NCBI RefSeq assembly: GCF_042675745.1
Contig: NZ_JBHTJM010000010.1
Coordinates: 186,001 to 250,000, forward strand
Origin: Pseudofulvibacter geojedonensis
GTDB taxonomy: Bacteria > Bacteroidota > Bacteroidia > Flavobacteriales > Flavobacteriaceae
Length of the DNA stretch: 64,000 bases
Direction: 5' to 3'
The position numbers and the translations under genes were made by a program. The stretch's first letter is position 1, and every line of letters starts with the position of its first letter. The notes beneath the pieces are model-generated. The model was not told the DNA's origin and did no database searches. It saw only the letters and a list, made by a program, of their open reading frames with translations. Shown in pieces: positions 1 to 8,495 of this stretch.

Positions 1-119
1 AACAGACTATTCCAATCTGCATTGGTAATTAAGTTATCTAAATTATTTTGTGCAATTGATGTAGTATTTGTTATACTAAACATAATAACAAATACCGTTT
101 TAAGTACAATTAATTTCAT
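1..119 (-). CDS. Secreted protein, N-terminal fragment (cut by window edge)
   Basis: Reading the minus strand from the ATG at 117-119 gives 39 codons without a stop up to the window edge. The first 23 or so residues form a signal peptide: Lys near the start, a hydrophobic core, then SIAQ. The next residues (NNLDNLITNADWNSL) do not identify a family. An exported product is inferred; its function cannot be told from this fragment. A CATCTTTG on the minus strand at 147-154 is one mismatch from the Bacteroidota -7 box and could be its promoter. Confidence 0.6.
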   Translation of the reverse strand, partial: MKLIVLKTVFVIMFSITNTTSIAQNNLDNLITNADWNSL

Positions 120-317
120 ATGCTTTAATATTAAGGGTTACTGGTGCAAAGATGCATTTGAATATAGATTAAAACACAACGGTTTTCAGGGGTGAGAATA
201 AGTTAAGACTTAATTTATATACAAAAAGTAATATATAGAAGGTTGAGTTAATTAAGAAATAGATGGGCAGCTTTGCTAATTAAAACTCCTAGTTTGATTA
301 TAGTTGATAGGTAATAA

Positions 318-2174
318 CTATAAAGGAATACTAATAGAAACCTTTGTGCCTTTAACAGATGAAATTATAATGGTACCGTTTAAGACAGATACTCTTTTCT
401 GTATATTTTTTAAGCCAATACCGAATTTATGCTTGTTGTCTATACCAATTCCATTGTCTGAAACTTCTAATAATATACTTTTGTTATTTTCTAAAACTTC
501 TATAGTTGCTCTTGTAGCTTTGGAGTGTTTTACTAAATTATTGATAAGTTCTTGTAAAATTCGATATAAATTAAGCAAGGTGTTTTCATTAAGGTCATCT
601 ATTTTTGTACTTATTACTATGTTTTTATGTACTTGAATTCCATTGTTTTTAACTATATCTGTTATTTTGTTTACTAGCTGAGTAAATGCTATTTCTGTAA
701 CACTATCAGGATTTAAATTATGAGATAAATTACGGACCTCATGGTATAGCTGATCTATTTTATTGATAGTAGAATTTATTAATGGGTTAGTGGCATTTTT
801 AGGATTTGATAGTGATAATTTTAAAGCACTAATTTCACTAGCAATTCCATCGTGTAGTTCTAATGATAAACGTTCACGTTCTTCTGCTTGTGCTTTAATT
901 TTTTCTTTTATAATTTCTATTCGTTGATTTTCTAAGGTTGATTTTAATTGTTCATCATGTAACAATTTTTGAATTTTACGGTTTTTATTATGTGCTTTAA
1001 TTTTTGTTCTAAATACTATGATTAACGTTATAAAAAGTAATAACAATAATATTAATGCTACAGAATATAACTTTTTTATTTTTTTATCATCTTGAATGAT
1101 TTGTTCCTTATACTTTATTTCTTTTTCACTTTCGTTTAATTTATAGCGCGACTCTAGGTCTAATTTTATTTTTGCTTTTTCAGAATTAAAAATGCTGTTA
1201 TTTAGACTGGTAAACTTTTTTAAATAAATCTGTTCTTGTTTGAGCTGCTTGTTTCTTTCATAGAAACCTTTATAAGCCAAATAAATATCTTTGGTAACTA
1301 TAGGTTCATTTTTACTATATTCTAATGCTTTGTCTAAAAGTTCTTTTTCTGTGTTAGAGTTTTCTTCTCTAGCTAATAAAGCTAAGTTTAAATAGGTTTT
1401 GGCAGTAAAGGTTTTAAAATTATTTTTTTCTTGGTAACGCAATGATTTGTTTAAATAACTTCGAGCTTTAACTAATTTACCCTGCATTATAGAAATATAT
1501 CCAAGCATATTTAGAAAATTAGGATATGTATAAGTTGTAGTTGCTTCATCTATACTTAGACCTTTGTGTAAAAAGTTTTCAGCATTTATATAATCGTTTT
1601 TAAGTATGGAAATTTTACCTTTTCGTAGATAGTAGTCTATGGGAGCATACTTACTTTTTATAAGTTTGAATGATTTATCAAAATAAGCACTGGCATTGTC
1701 TAAATCATTTTCTCTTAATAGAATATCTCCCATTAACATGTACATTAACCCCTTTTGTTGTTGAAACTCTTCATATTCCATTGTATTTAAAGCACTAGTT
1801 AATTTTTCTATAAGTATATCACTTGCAATGTAATCTAGCCCCCAGTTTACGTAACTAATAACAGATTCATAATAAGGTAATTGTTTGTTAAAGTGTTTTT
1901 TTGCGAAGTTTAATCTCTTATTAAGATAAAAACGAGCAGAATCTTCCTTTCCAGTTAAATCATAAACATAGCTTAGAAATTTATAAGCTATTTGTTTTTC
2001 CTCATTTGTTTTAGCAATTTCTTTTAATAAATAGGCATCGGATTTTGCTTTTTCTGGAGCTTGAAAGAATATGTTACTAATTCTCTTCTCTACAGTTTTA
2101 AAATCGTCTGAAATCTGAGCATAACTATGTAAACAAAAAAGTAGAGCAATAAATAAGTAGTTGAAGGGTTTCAT
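318..2174 (-). CDS. TPR-containing sensor histidine kinase (HisKA_3/HATPase type)
   Basis: Membrane sensor kinase of the NarL/DesK-partner class. From the chosen ATG (618 residues): signal peptide ending HSYAQ, a periplasmic helical region of TPR-like repeats to about residue 340, a coiled stretch, one membrane segment near 371-388, then a HisKA_3 dimerisation helix with phospho-acceptor His near 441 (LSLELHDGIASEIS). The ATPase domain follows, with an N-box near 543-553 (LINNLVKHSKA), DNGIGI near 573 and a final G-rich strand. An ATG ten codons upstream (2204) would bury the signal peptide, so 2174 is preferred. This class normally partners a LuxR-type response regulator, but none is encoded nearby, so it is an orphan in this window. 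The signal sensed is unknown. Confidence 0.85.
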   Translation of the reverse strand: MKPFNYLFIALLFCLHSYAQISDDFKTVEKRISNIFFQAPEKAKSDAYLLKEIAKTNEEKQIAYKFLSYVYDLTGKEDSARFYLNKRLNFAKKHFNKQLPYYESVISYVNWGLDYIASDILIEKLTSALNTMEYEEFQQQKGLMYMLMGDILLRENDLDNASAYFDKSFKLIKSKYAPIDYYLRKGKISILKNDYINAENFLHKGLSIDEATTTYTYPNFLNMLGYISIMQGKLVKARSYLNKSLRYQEKNNFKTFTAKTYLNLALLAREENSNTEKELLDKALEYSKNEPIVTKDIYLAYKGFYERNKQLKQEQIYLKKFTSLNNSIFNSEKAKIKLDLESRYKLNESEKEIKYKEQIIQDDKKIKKLYSVALILLLLLFITLIIVFRTKIKAHNKNRKIQKLLHDEQLKSTLENQRIEIIKEKIKAQAEERERLSLELHDGIASEISALKLSLSNPKNATNPLINSTINKIDQLYHEVRNLSHNLNPDSVTEIAFTQLVNKITDIVKNNGIQVHKNIVISTKIDDLNENTLLNLYRILQELINNLVKHSKATRATIEVLENNKSILLEVSDNGIGIDNKHKFGIGLKNIQKRVSVLNGTIIISSVKGTKVSISIPL

Positions 2175-2359
2175 GAGTGATACATATTTAGAGCTAAAGT
2201 ACAAATAATATTAAGTTGAATTGAATAGACAATATGAACTACAATTAAGCAAATTATAAAGAGGATAGTAATAGGGGGTAAGCTTAAGTGATTATAACGT
2301 TAAGTATATAAAAATGGGGGGTTACTATAATACTTAATAGGCATAAAATGTACCTCTTG

Positions 2360-2455
2360 TATATTTGAACCATAAAGTAGTTTTTAGCTTATTATGGGTT
2401 TTTAAGCAAACGAAATTAAATCGTTAAAAGCACCTCGAAAGAGGTGCTTTTTATT
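2360..2455 (+). ncRNA. Candidate small RNA between the kinase gene and leuB
   Basis: An exact TAnnTTTG box (TATATTTG, 2360-2367) is followed by three hairpins: CCATAA/TTATGG (2370-2375/2392-2397), AACGA/TCGTT (2409-2413/2421-2425) and a 10-bp GAAA-capped stem at 2427-2450 ending in a T-run. That would give a transcript of about 80 bases with no convincing ORF. No good -33 box lies 19-20 bases upstream, and the last stem also serves as the leu operon terminator, so this is only a suggestion. Confidence 0.25.
2427..2455. terminator. Intrinsic terminator, probably of the leu operon
   Basis: Perfect 10-bp stem AAAGCACCTC/GAGGTGCTTT with a GAAA loop (2427-2436/2441-2450). It lies 37 bases past the leuB stop on the minus strand. 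T-runs flank it on both strands; the plus-strand run is slightly longer, so it may act in both directions. Confidence 0.8.
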
Positions 2456-2486
2456 TATGGTCTACTATTTAGGTAAGGGGTTGAGG

Positions 2487-3602
2487 TTATATTATGGTAG
2501 ATTGTCCAACTTCCATATTATCAGAGTTTAGACTTAATTCATTTATATTGGTAATGTATTCTTCTATAAACTCTCCGACATTAGTAGTTGTATAAGTACT
2601 ATTTGGAATTAAGTCTGGAGTACAAATACCTAATTCAATAGATTTTTCTGAAGCTTCTCTTATAACATCAGCTTCTTCTGTTAAACCAAAATGATCAAGT
2701 AACATAGCAGAAGAAAGAATAGATGCAATAGGGTTGGCAATACCTTTTCCTTTTGCTTGAGGGTAAGACCCGTGAATAGGTTCAAATAACGCCTTGTCGT
2801 TACCAGTAGAGGCTGAAGCTAATAAGCCAATAGATCCTCCAATAACACTAGCTTCATCAGAAATAATATCTCCAAACATATTTTCAGTAAGTATCACGTC
2901 AAATTGTTTAGGGTTTAAAATCATTTGCATTGCAGCATTGTCTACAAATAAAAAATCGAGCTCTACAGAAGGATATTCTTTGGCTATGTTACTTACAACT
3001 TTTCTCCAAAGCCTTGATGTTTCTAATACATTGGCTTTATCTACTAAAGTAACTTTGTTATTTCTTTTTTCCGCAGCTTTAAACGCTTCATGAGTAATTC
3101 TACTAATTTCTTCTTCTGTATAGGCACAATCATCACTAGCTTTTGTACCGTCTTCAGATAAGTATTTTTTGCCAAAGTAAATGCCACTGGTTAATTCTCT
3201 ATAAATAACCATATCTGCACCTTTAATAATTTGTTCTTTTAAAGGTGATTTATCTAATAAAGCATCATAAGCTTTAACAGGTCTAATATTGGTATATAAA
3301 TTTAAAGCCTTTCTAAGAGCTAATAAACCCTGTTCAGGTCTTACTTTTGCGTTAGGGTTATTGTCGTACTTAGGATCTCCAATAGCTCCAAATAATATAG
3401 CATCACTATCTAAACAAATATCTAATGTTTTTTGAGGTAAAGGCTCTCCAGTTTCATCAATTGCAATAGCACCCATTAAGGCATGTTTATAAGTGAATTG
3501 ATGATTGAATTTTTCTGCAATAGCATTTAAAACTTTAATAGATTGATTGGTTACTTCTGGGCCAATACCATCTCCAGGTAAAACAGCAATATTCAACTTC
3601 AT
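2487..3602 (-). CDS. leuB: 3-isopropylmalate dehydrogenase
   Basis: Third enzyme of leucine synthesis: oxidises 3-isopropylmalate with NAD+, and the product decarboxylates to 2-oxoisocaproate. The 371-residue protein starts MKLNIAVLPGDGIGPEV, typical of the isocitrate/isopropylmalate dehydrogenase fold. It carries the metal-site segment NMFGDIISDEAS and the NAD-binding GSYPQAKGKGIANP stretch. Length fits the family, with a short extra C-terminal tail. Last gene of leuACDB, 3 bases after leuD, and followed by a terminator. Confidence 0.97.
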   Translation of the reverse strand: MKLNIAVLPGDGIGPEVTNQSIKVLNAIAEKFNHQFTYKHALMGAIAIDETGEPLPQKTLDICLDSDAILFGAIGDPKYDNNPNAKVRPEQGLLALRKALNLYTNIRPVKAYDALLDKSPLKEQIIKGADMVIYRELTSGIYFGKKYLSEDGTKASDDCAYTEEEISRITHEAFKAAEKRNNKVTLVDKANVLETSRLWRKVVSNIAKEYPSVELDFLFVDNAAMQMILNPKQFDVILTENMFGDIISDEASVIGGSIGLLASASTGNDKALFEPIHGSYPQAKGKGIANPIASILSSAMLLDHFGLTEEADVIREASEKSIELGICTPDLIPNSTYTTTNVGEFIEEYITNINELSLNSDNMEVGQSTII

Positions 3603-3605
3603 ATC

Positions 3606-4193
3606 TTAACTATTTTGTAATTCGAATTGTTTAATTTTTTCTTGTTGGCTAATTAAGTAGTCAATATCGTCATAGCCATTTAACAGACAGGTCTTCTTGT
3701 AATTATTGATTTCAAAACTTTCTTGGAGTTCTAATTCAGGGATACTAATAGTTTGTTCAACTAAATCAATTTTAATAATTGTTTTGGGGTTGTTAGTTGT
3801 TTTTTCTAATAATATCTTTAAGAATTCAGGACTAACTTGTACAGGTAGTAACCCATTGTTTAAAGCATTTCCTTTAAATATATCGGCAAAAAAGCTAGAT
3901 ATAACAGCTCTAAATCCATAATCGCTTATAGCCCAAGCAGCATGTTCTCTGCTAGAACCACAACCAAAGTTGTTACCAGCTATTAGAATATTTCCTTTGT
4001 AGGTTGAATTGTTTAAAATAAAATTTGGGTTTATGCTACCATCTTTATAATAGCGCCAATCTCTAAACACATTATCGCCAAAGCCATTTCTGTCTGTAGC
4101 CTTTAAAAACCTTGCAGGTATAATTTGATCGGTATCTATATTTTCTATCGCTAATGGAATTGCAGTAGATTGTATGGTTGTAAACTTTTCCAT
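3606..4193 (-). CDS. leuD: 3-isopropylmalate dehydratase, small subunit
   Basis: Small subunit of isopropylmalate isomerase, which with LeuC converts 2- to 3-isopropylmalate. The 195 residues carry the swivel-domain motifs ENIDTDQIIPARFL near the start and GNNFGCGSSREHA in the middle, the substrate-recognition loop of the aconitase family. It sits 2 bases after leuC and 3 before leuB in one minus-strand operon, so translation is probably coupled. Confidence 0.97.
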   Translation of the reverse strand: MEKFTTIQSTAIPLAIENIDTDQIIPARFLKATDRNGFGDNVFRDWRYYKDGSINPNFILNNSTYKGNILIAGNNFGCGSSREHAAWAISDYGFRAVISSFFADIFKGNALNNGLLPVQVSPEFLKILLEKTTNNPKTIIKIDLVEQTISIPELELQESFEINNYKKTCLLNGYDDIDYLISQQEKIKQFELQNS

Positions 4194-4195
4194 CG

Positions 4196-5578
4196 TTAAT
4201 TTAAATGTTTAGTAATGTCAATAATTTTTCCTTCTACAGCAGTTGCAGCAGCAACTAACGGACTTGCTAAGAGCGTTTTTGCTCCTTGTCCTTGTCTACC
4301 TTCAAAGTTTCTATTAGAAGTAGATACACAATACTCTCCTTCTGGAATTTTATCATCGTTCATGGCTAAACAAGCAGAACAGCCAGGTTGTCTTAACTCA
4401 AAACCAGCTTTAGTGAAAATCTTATCTAATCCTTCTTCTTTTATTTGATTAGCCACTTTATGAGATCCAGGTACTAGCCAAGCATTGATGTTTTTAGCTT
4501 TTTGTTTACCATTTATGTACTCTGCTGCAATTCTAAAATCTTCTATTCTAGAATTTGTACAGCTTCCAATAAAGACATAGTTAATTTCTTTATTAATTAA
4601 AGATTCTCCTTTTTGAAAGCCCATATAGGCAAGAGATTTTTCAAAAGATTCATTATCTTCTTCAGGAATAGAATCGGTTATTTTGATTCCCATACCGGGA
4701 TTTGTACCATAGGTAATCATTGGAGCAATATCTGATGCATCGAATTGATATTCAGTATCAAATACAGCGTCTATATCAGATTTAAGAAGTTTCCATTCTT
4801 TCACTTTATTTTCAAAGTCAATACCTTTAGGAGCAAATTCTCTATTTTGAACATAGTTATAAGTAGTTTGATCTGGAGCAATCATTCCTCCTCTAGCTCC
4901 CATTTCTATACTCATATTACAAACAGTCATCCTTCCTTCCATACTCATGTTTTCAAAAACATCACCAGCAAACTCTATAAAATGACCAGTTCCAGCATCT
5001 GTACCTAATTTAGAGATAATATAAAGTACTACATCTTTAGGAGTAACACCTTTAGATAAGTTACCATTAACACTAATACGCATACTTTTAGGTTTTGTTA
5101 AAAGTAAACATTGGCTCGCAAATACTTGTGCTACTTGGCTGGTACCTATACCAAAAGCTATAGTGCCAAAAGCACCATGAGTAGAGGTGTGGCTATCACC
5201 ACATACCATTGTCATACCCGGTTGTGTAATTCCTAGTTCTGGAGCAATAACATGTACAATACCATTATTTTTATGTCCTAATCCATAAAGTTCTATGTTG
5301 TTTTTAGAACAGTTTTTAGTAAGCTGTTCCAGTTGGTTTCTAGACAACTCATCTTTAATGGGTAAATGTTGATCTACTGTAGGAGTGTTATGATCTGCAG
5401 TAGCAATTATTTGTTGAGGCCTAAATATAGGAATCTCTCGTTTTTCTAATTCATTAAAAGCTTGTGGACTAGTTACCTCATGAATAAGATGTTTGTCTAT
5501 ATATAGTATTTGTGGTCCGTCTGGTATGCTATCAACTACATGTTTATCCCATACTTTATCAAATAATGTCTTTTTCAT
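4196..5578 (-). CDS. leuC: 3-isopropylmalate dehydratase, large subunit
   Basis: Catalytic subunit of isopropylmalate isomerase, a 4Fe-4S aconitase-family enzyme. The 460 residues show the three expected cluster ligands: one Cys in FIGSCTNSR and two in PGCSACLAMN. GDSHTSTHGAFG and other aconitase signatures are also present. Length is normal. It lies 2 bases after leuA and 2 before leuD. Confidence 0.97.
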   Translation of the reverse strand: MKKTLFDKVWDKHVVDSIPDGPQILYIDKHLIHEVTSPQAFNELEKREIPIFRPQQIIATADHNTPTVDQHLPIKDELSRNQLEQLTKNCSKNNIELYGLGHKNNGIVHVIAPELGITQPGMTMVCGDSHTSTHGAFGTIAFGIGTSQVAQVFASQCLLLTKPKSMRISVNGNLSKGVTPKDVVLYIISKLGTDAGTGHFIEFAGDVFENMSMEGRMTVCNMSIEMGARGGMIAPDQTTYNYVQNREFAPKGIDFENKVKEWKLLKSDIDAVFDTEYQFDASDIAPMITYGTNPGMGIKITDSIPEEDNESFEKSLAYMGFQKGESLINKEINYVFIGSCTNSRIEDFRIAAEYINGKQKAKNINAWLVPGSHKVANQIKEEGLDKIFTKAGFELRQPGCSACLAMNDDKIPEGEYCVSTSNRNFEGRQGQGAKTLLASPLVAAATAVEGKIIDITKHLN

Positions 5579-5580
5579 AA

Positions 5581-6753
5581 TTACGCATAAACGGGTTTTA
5601 CAATTCCTGTTAATTTCATGATCTGATGAATGTCTTCATCGATTACTTCTTTCTTTTTATCTGCAAAATTTAAAAACTCACTATATACTTTATCTAACTC
5701 TAGCTTAGTTAACTCATAGCCAACATTTTTTGCTCGGTAAGCCAAAGCAGCTCTACCACTTCTTGCTGTTAAAATAATAGATGATTCATTAACACCAACT
5801 TCTGCAGGATCAATAATTTCGTATGTTTCTCGGTTTTTAATTACTCCATCTTGATGAATACCTGAGCTATGTGCAAAGGCATTAGAACCAACAATAGCTT
5901 TATTGGGTTGTACAACCATACCCATACTATCTGAAACTAAATGACTAATATCTGTAAGCATTTTAGAATTGATATTAGTATTTAAGTTTAGATAAGGATG
6001 TTGTTTTAAGATCATTGTTACTTCTTCTAAAGAAGTATTTCCTGCTCTTTCTCCAATACCATTAATGGTACATTCTATTTGTCTAGCACCATTAATTGCT
6101 CCCGCAATAGAATTAGCTGTTGCTAGACCTAAATCGTTATGACAGTGGCAAGAAAGGATAGCCTTATCTATTCCTGTAACATTTTCTTTTAAGTATTTTA
6201 TTTTAGCACCATATTCTTCTGGTAAACAATAACCAGTTGTATCAGGAATGTTTAATACAGTTGCACCAGCTTTTATTACTGCTTCGCAAACTTGCGCTAA
6301 AAATTCATTATCTGTTCTACCTGCATCTTCTGCATAAAACTCTACATCTTCAACAAAAGTTTTAGCATACGATACGGCCTTAACAGCTCTTTCTATAATA
6401 GCCTCTTTATTGGAGTTGAATTTATATTTAATATGAGATTCCGAGGTTCCAATTCCGGTATGAATTCTAGGTTTTTTAGCGTGTTTTAAAGCATCTGCAG
6501 CAACTTCAATATCTTTTTTTACGGCTCTTGTTAATCCGCATACAGTAGCATTTTTTACCAGTTTAGCAATTTCTGATACAGAGTTAAAATCTCCAGGGCT
6601 TGAAACAGGAAATCCAGCTTCGATAATATCTACACCTAATAAATCTAATTTTTCGGCAATAATTAATTTTTGCTTGGTGTTTAGTTTGCATCCAGGAACT
6701 TGCTCTCCGTCCCTAAGAGTTGTATCAAAAATTTGAACTTGATTGGTACTCAT
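5581..6753 (-). CDS. leuA: 2-isopropylmalate synthase, short form
   Basis: First committed step of leucine synthesis: condenses acetyl-CoA with 2-oxoisovalerate. The TIM barrel shows the DRE-family start IFDTTLRDGEQVPGC and the metal-binding HCHNDLGLATANS. At 390 residues it ends soon after the catalytic linker region. The roughly 120-residue C-terminal leucine-binding regulatory domain of the long LeuA family is absent, so classic feedback inhibition is not expected. Its place at the head of leuACDB supports the isopropylmalate role over citramalate or homocitrate synthase, which share this fold. No clear promoter box was found upstream. Confidence 0.9.
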   Translation of the reverse strand: MSTNQVQIFDTTLRDGEQVPGCKLNTKQKLIIAEKLDLLGVDIIEAGFPVSSPGDFNSVSEIAKLVKNATVCGLTRAVKKDIEVAADALKHAKKPRIHTGIGTSESHIKYKFNSNKEAIIERAVKAVSYAKTFVEDVEFYAEDAGRTDNEFLAQVCEAVIKAGATVLNIPDTTGYCLPEEYGAKIKYLKENVTGIDKAILSCHCHNDLGLATANSIAGAINGARQIECTINGIGERAGNTSLEEVTMILKQHPYLNLNTNINSKMLTDISHLVSDSMGMVVQPNKAIVGSNAFAHSSGIHQDGVIKNRETYEIIDPAEVGVNESSIILTARSGRAALAYRAKNVGYELTKLELDKVYSEFLNFADKKKEVIDEDIHQIMKLTGIVKPVYA

Positions 6754-6780
6754 AACTAAAAAATACGTTTAAAAAATTTT

Positions 6781-6889
6781 GTTTTATAAAACGAATGTAT
6801 ACTTTGTGTTGTAGTAATAAGTTATTTTTTGTTCGAGTTTTACAGTGTTCAAAAGGAATAATAATAGGTAAAAACTCAGTGTTTAAAAG
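6781..6889. promoter_or_regulatory. Divergent control region with palindrome and direct repeat
   Basis: The 159-base gap between leuA (minus) and the gene at 6913 (plus) holds a 12-bp palindrome GTTTTATAAAAC (6781-6792) and two copies of CAGTGTT(C/T)AAAAG (6843-6855 and 6877-6889), 34 bases apart. They could bind a regulator of leu or of the divergent gene. No exact TAnnTTTG box was found on either strand. Confidence 0.3.
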
Positions 6890-6912
6890 AGGTAGCAGGT
6901 TATAGTTTTACA

Positions 6913-8457
6913 ATGTTAAATAGTCAAAAAGAACCACTTTTTAAATTAATTAAGTCACTTTCTAAATCTGAAAAACGACAGTTTAAGTTGTTTGTAGGCC
7001 GATTAGAAGGAAATACTAATGCAAAGTTTTTGAGTTTATTTAGCCATTTAGACAAAAGTGAATTGTATGATGAACAAATTATAATTAAAAAGGGAATTGT
7101 ATCAAAGCAACAATTATCTAATTTAAAGGCAAATTTATATAAGCAAATATTAAAAAGTTTACGTTTAAATCCTGCTCATAAAAATATAAGAGTTCTTTTA
7201 AGAGAACAATTAGATTATGCTACTATATTATATAATAAAGGACTTTATAATCAGAGTTTAAAAGTATTAGAAAAAGCTAAAACTACAGCCTTAGAATACG
7301 AAGAGAAAAACTTAGCTTACGAAATAGTTGAACTAGAAAAGGTAATAGAAACACAATACATAACAAGAAGTATAGCTTCTAGAGCCGATGAATTGGCAGT
7401 ACAAGCGAAAGAACTTAGTAAACTTAATGTAATTGCTAGTAAACTATCTAATCTGTCTTTGCAGTTATATGGTTTGTTGTTAAAAGTAGGTTATGTTAAA
7501 AATGAAGAGGACTACAGTGAAGTTACAGAGTATTATCAAGATCGAATGCCAAAGTATAATTTTGAGGAATTAAGTTTTCGCGAAAAACTATGGTTGTATA
7601 AAGCAAAACTTTGGTATAGTTTTTTAATACAAGATTTTTTGTTATGCTATAAATATGCTAATAAATGGGTAATGCTTTTTAGTGAGTATCCCAAAATGAT
7701 AGAAGTTAACCCAGTTTTTTATTTAAAGGGACAACATTATTTATTAGAATCTCTATTTCTTATAAAACATCAAACTCAATTTGAAGAGACTTTAGATAAG
7801 TTAGAAGAAAATTTAGAGAATGGACGTATCATAAAAAATGATAATACTGAAACCTTAGGTTTTGTGTATCTATATACCAATAAAATGAATGCTTACTTTT
7901 TAAAAGGAGCTTTTAAAGAAGGTCTAGTTTTAGTTGATGAAGTAGAAGCTTTAATTGAAAAGTATAAAAACAGATTAGATCAACATCATATTATGTTATT
8001 TTATTATAAAATAGGTTGTTTGTTTTTTGGAGCAGGTAATAATAAAAGTTGTATAGAGTATTTAGGAAGAATAATAAACAATAAAGAATTAAAAGGTAGG
8101 GAAGATTTAATGTGTTTTTCTAGAATTCTTAACTTGGTAGCACATTATGAAGAGGGTTTAGATTTTAATTTAGAAAAACAATTAAAGAGTACCTATCGTT
8201 TTTTGTTAAAAATGAACGATTTACATCAGGTTCAAAAGGAAATGCTTCAGTTTTTAAGAGAGGTAACAGATATTTACCCACATCAAATTAAAAAGGCTTT
8301 TAAAAACCTTCACACTAAGTTAAAAGTATATGAAGATCATCCTTATGAAAGAAGAGCGTTTTTGTACTTAGATATACTTTCGTGGTTAGAAAGTAAAATA
8401 GAAGGTAAACCTGTCGATAAAATTATTCAAGAAAAATCTAAAGTATTATTGAGATAA
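6913..8457 (+). CDS. Uncharacterised helical-repeat protein
   Basis: A 514-residue cytoplasmic protein with no signal peptide, membrane segment or recognised catalytic motif. It is rich in Leu, Lys, Glu and Tyr, and its helix periodicity resembles TPR-like repeats, for example around LYNKGLYNQSLKVLEKA and CIEYLGRIINNKELKG. Proteins of this look are common in flavobacteria as conserved hypotheticals; that is from memory. It is a single gene divergent from leuA and closed by a strong terminator. A scaffold role is plausible but not shown. Confidence 0.75.
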   Translation: MLNSQKEPLFKLIKSLSKSEKRQFKLFVGRLEGNTNAKFLSLFSHLDKSELYDEQIIIKKGIVSKQQLSNLKANLYKQILKSLRLNPAHKNIRVLLREQLDYATILYNKGLYNQSLKVLEKAKTTALEYEEKNLAYEIVELEKVIETQYITRSIASRADELAVQAKELSKLNVIASKLSNLSLQLYGLLLKVGYVKNEEDYSEVTEYYQDRMPKYNFEELSFREKLWLYKAKLWYSFLIQDFLLCYKYANKWVMLFSEYPKMIEVNPVFYLKGQHYLLESLFLIKHQTQFEETLDKLEENLENGRIIKNDNTETLGFVYLYTNKMNAYFLKGAFKEGLVLVDEVEALIEKYKNRLDQHHIMLFYYKIGCLFFGAGNNKSCIEYLGRIINNKELKGREDLMCFSRILNLVAHYEEGLDFNLEKQLKSTYRFLLKMNDLHQVQKEMLQFLREVTDIYPHQIKKAFKNLHTKLKVYEDHPYERRAFLYLDILSWLESKIEGKPVDKIIQEKSKVLLR

Positions 8458-8460
8458 TAA

Positions 8461-8488
8461 AAAAGCACCTTTTAAAAGGTGCTTTTTT
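8461..8488. terminator. Bidirectional terminator (13-bp palindromic stem)
   Basis: A perfect 26-base palindrome (arms 8461-8473 and 8474-8486, core GCACC/GGTGC) flanked by A- and T-runs. It lies between two converging genes, 3 bases after one stop and 9 before the other, and should end both transcripts. It shares the AAAGCACCT...AGGTGCTTT core with the terminator at 2427. Confidence 0.9.
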
Positions 8489-8495
8489 ATCGTTT

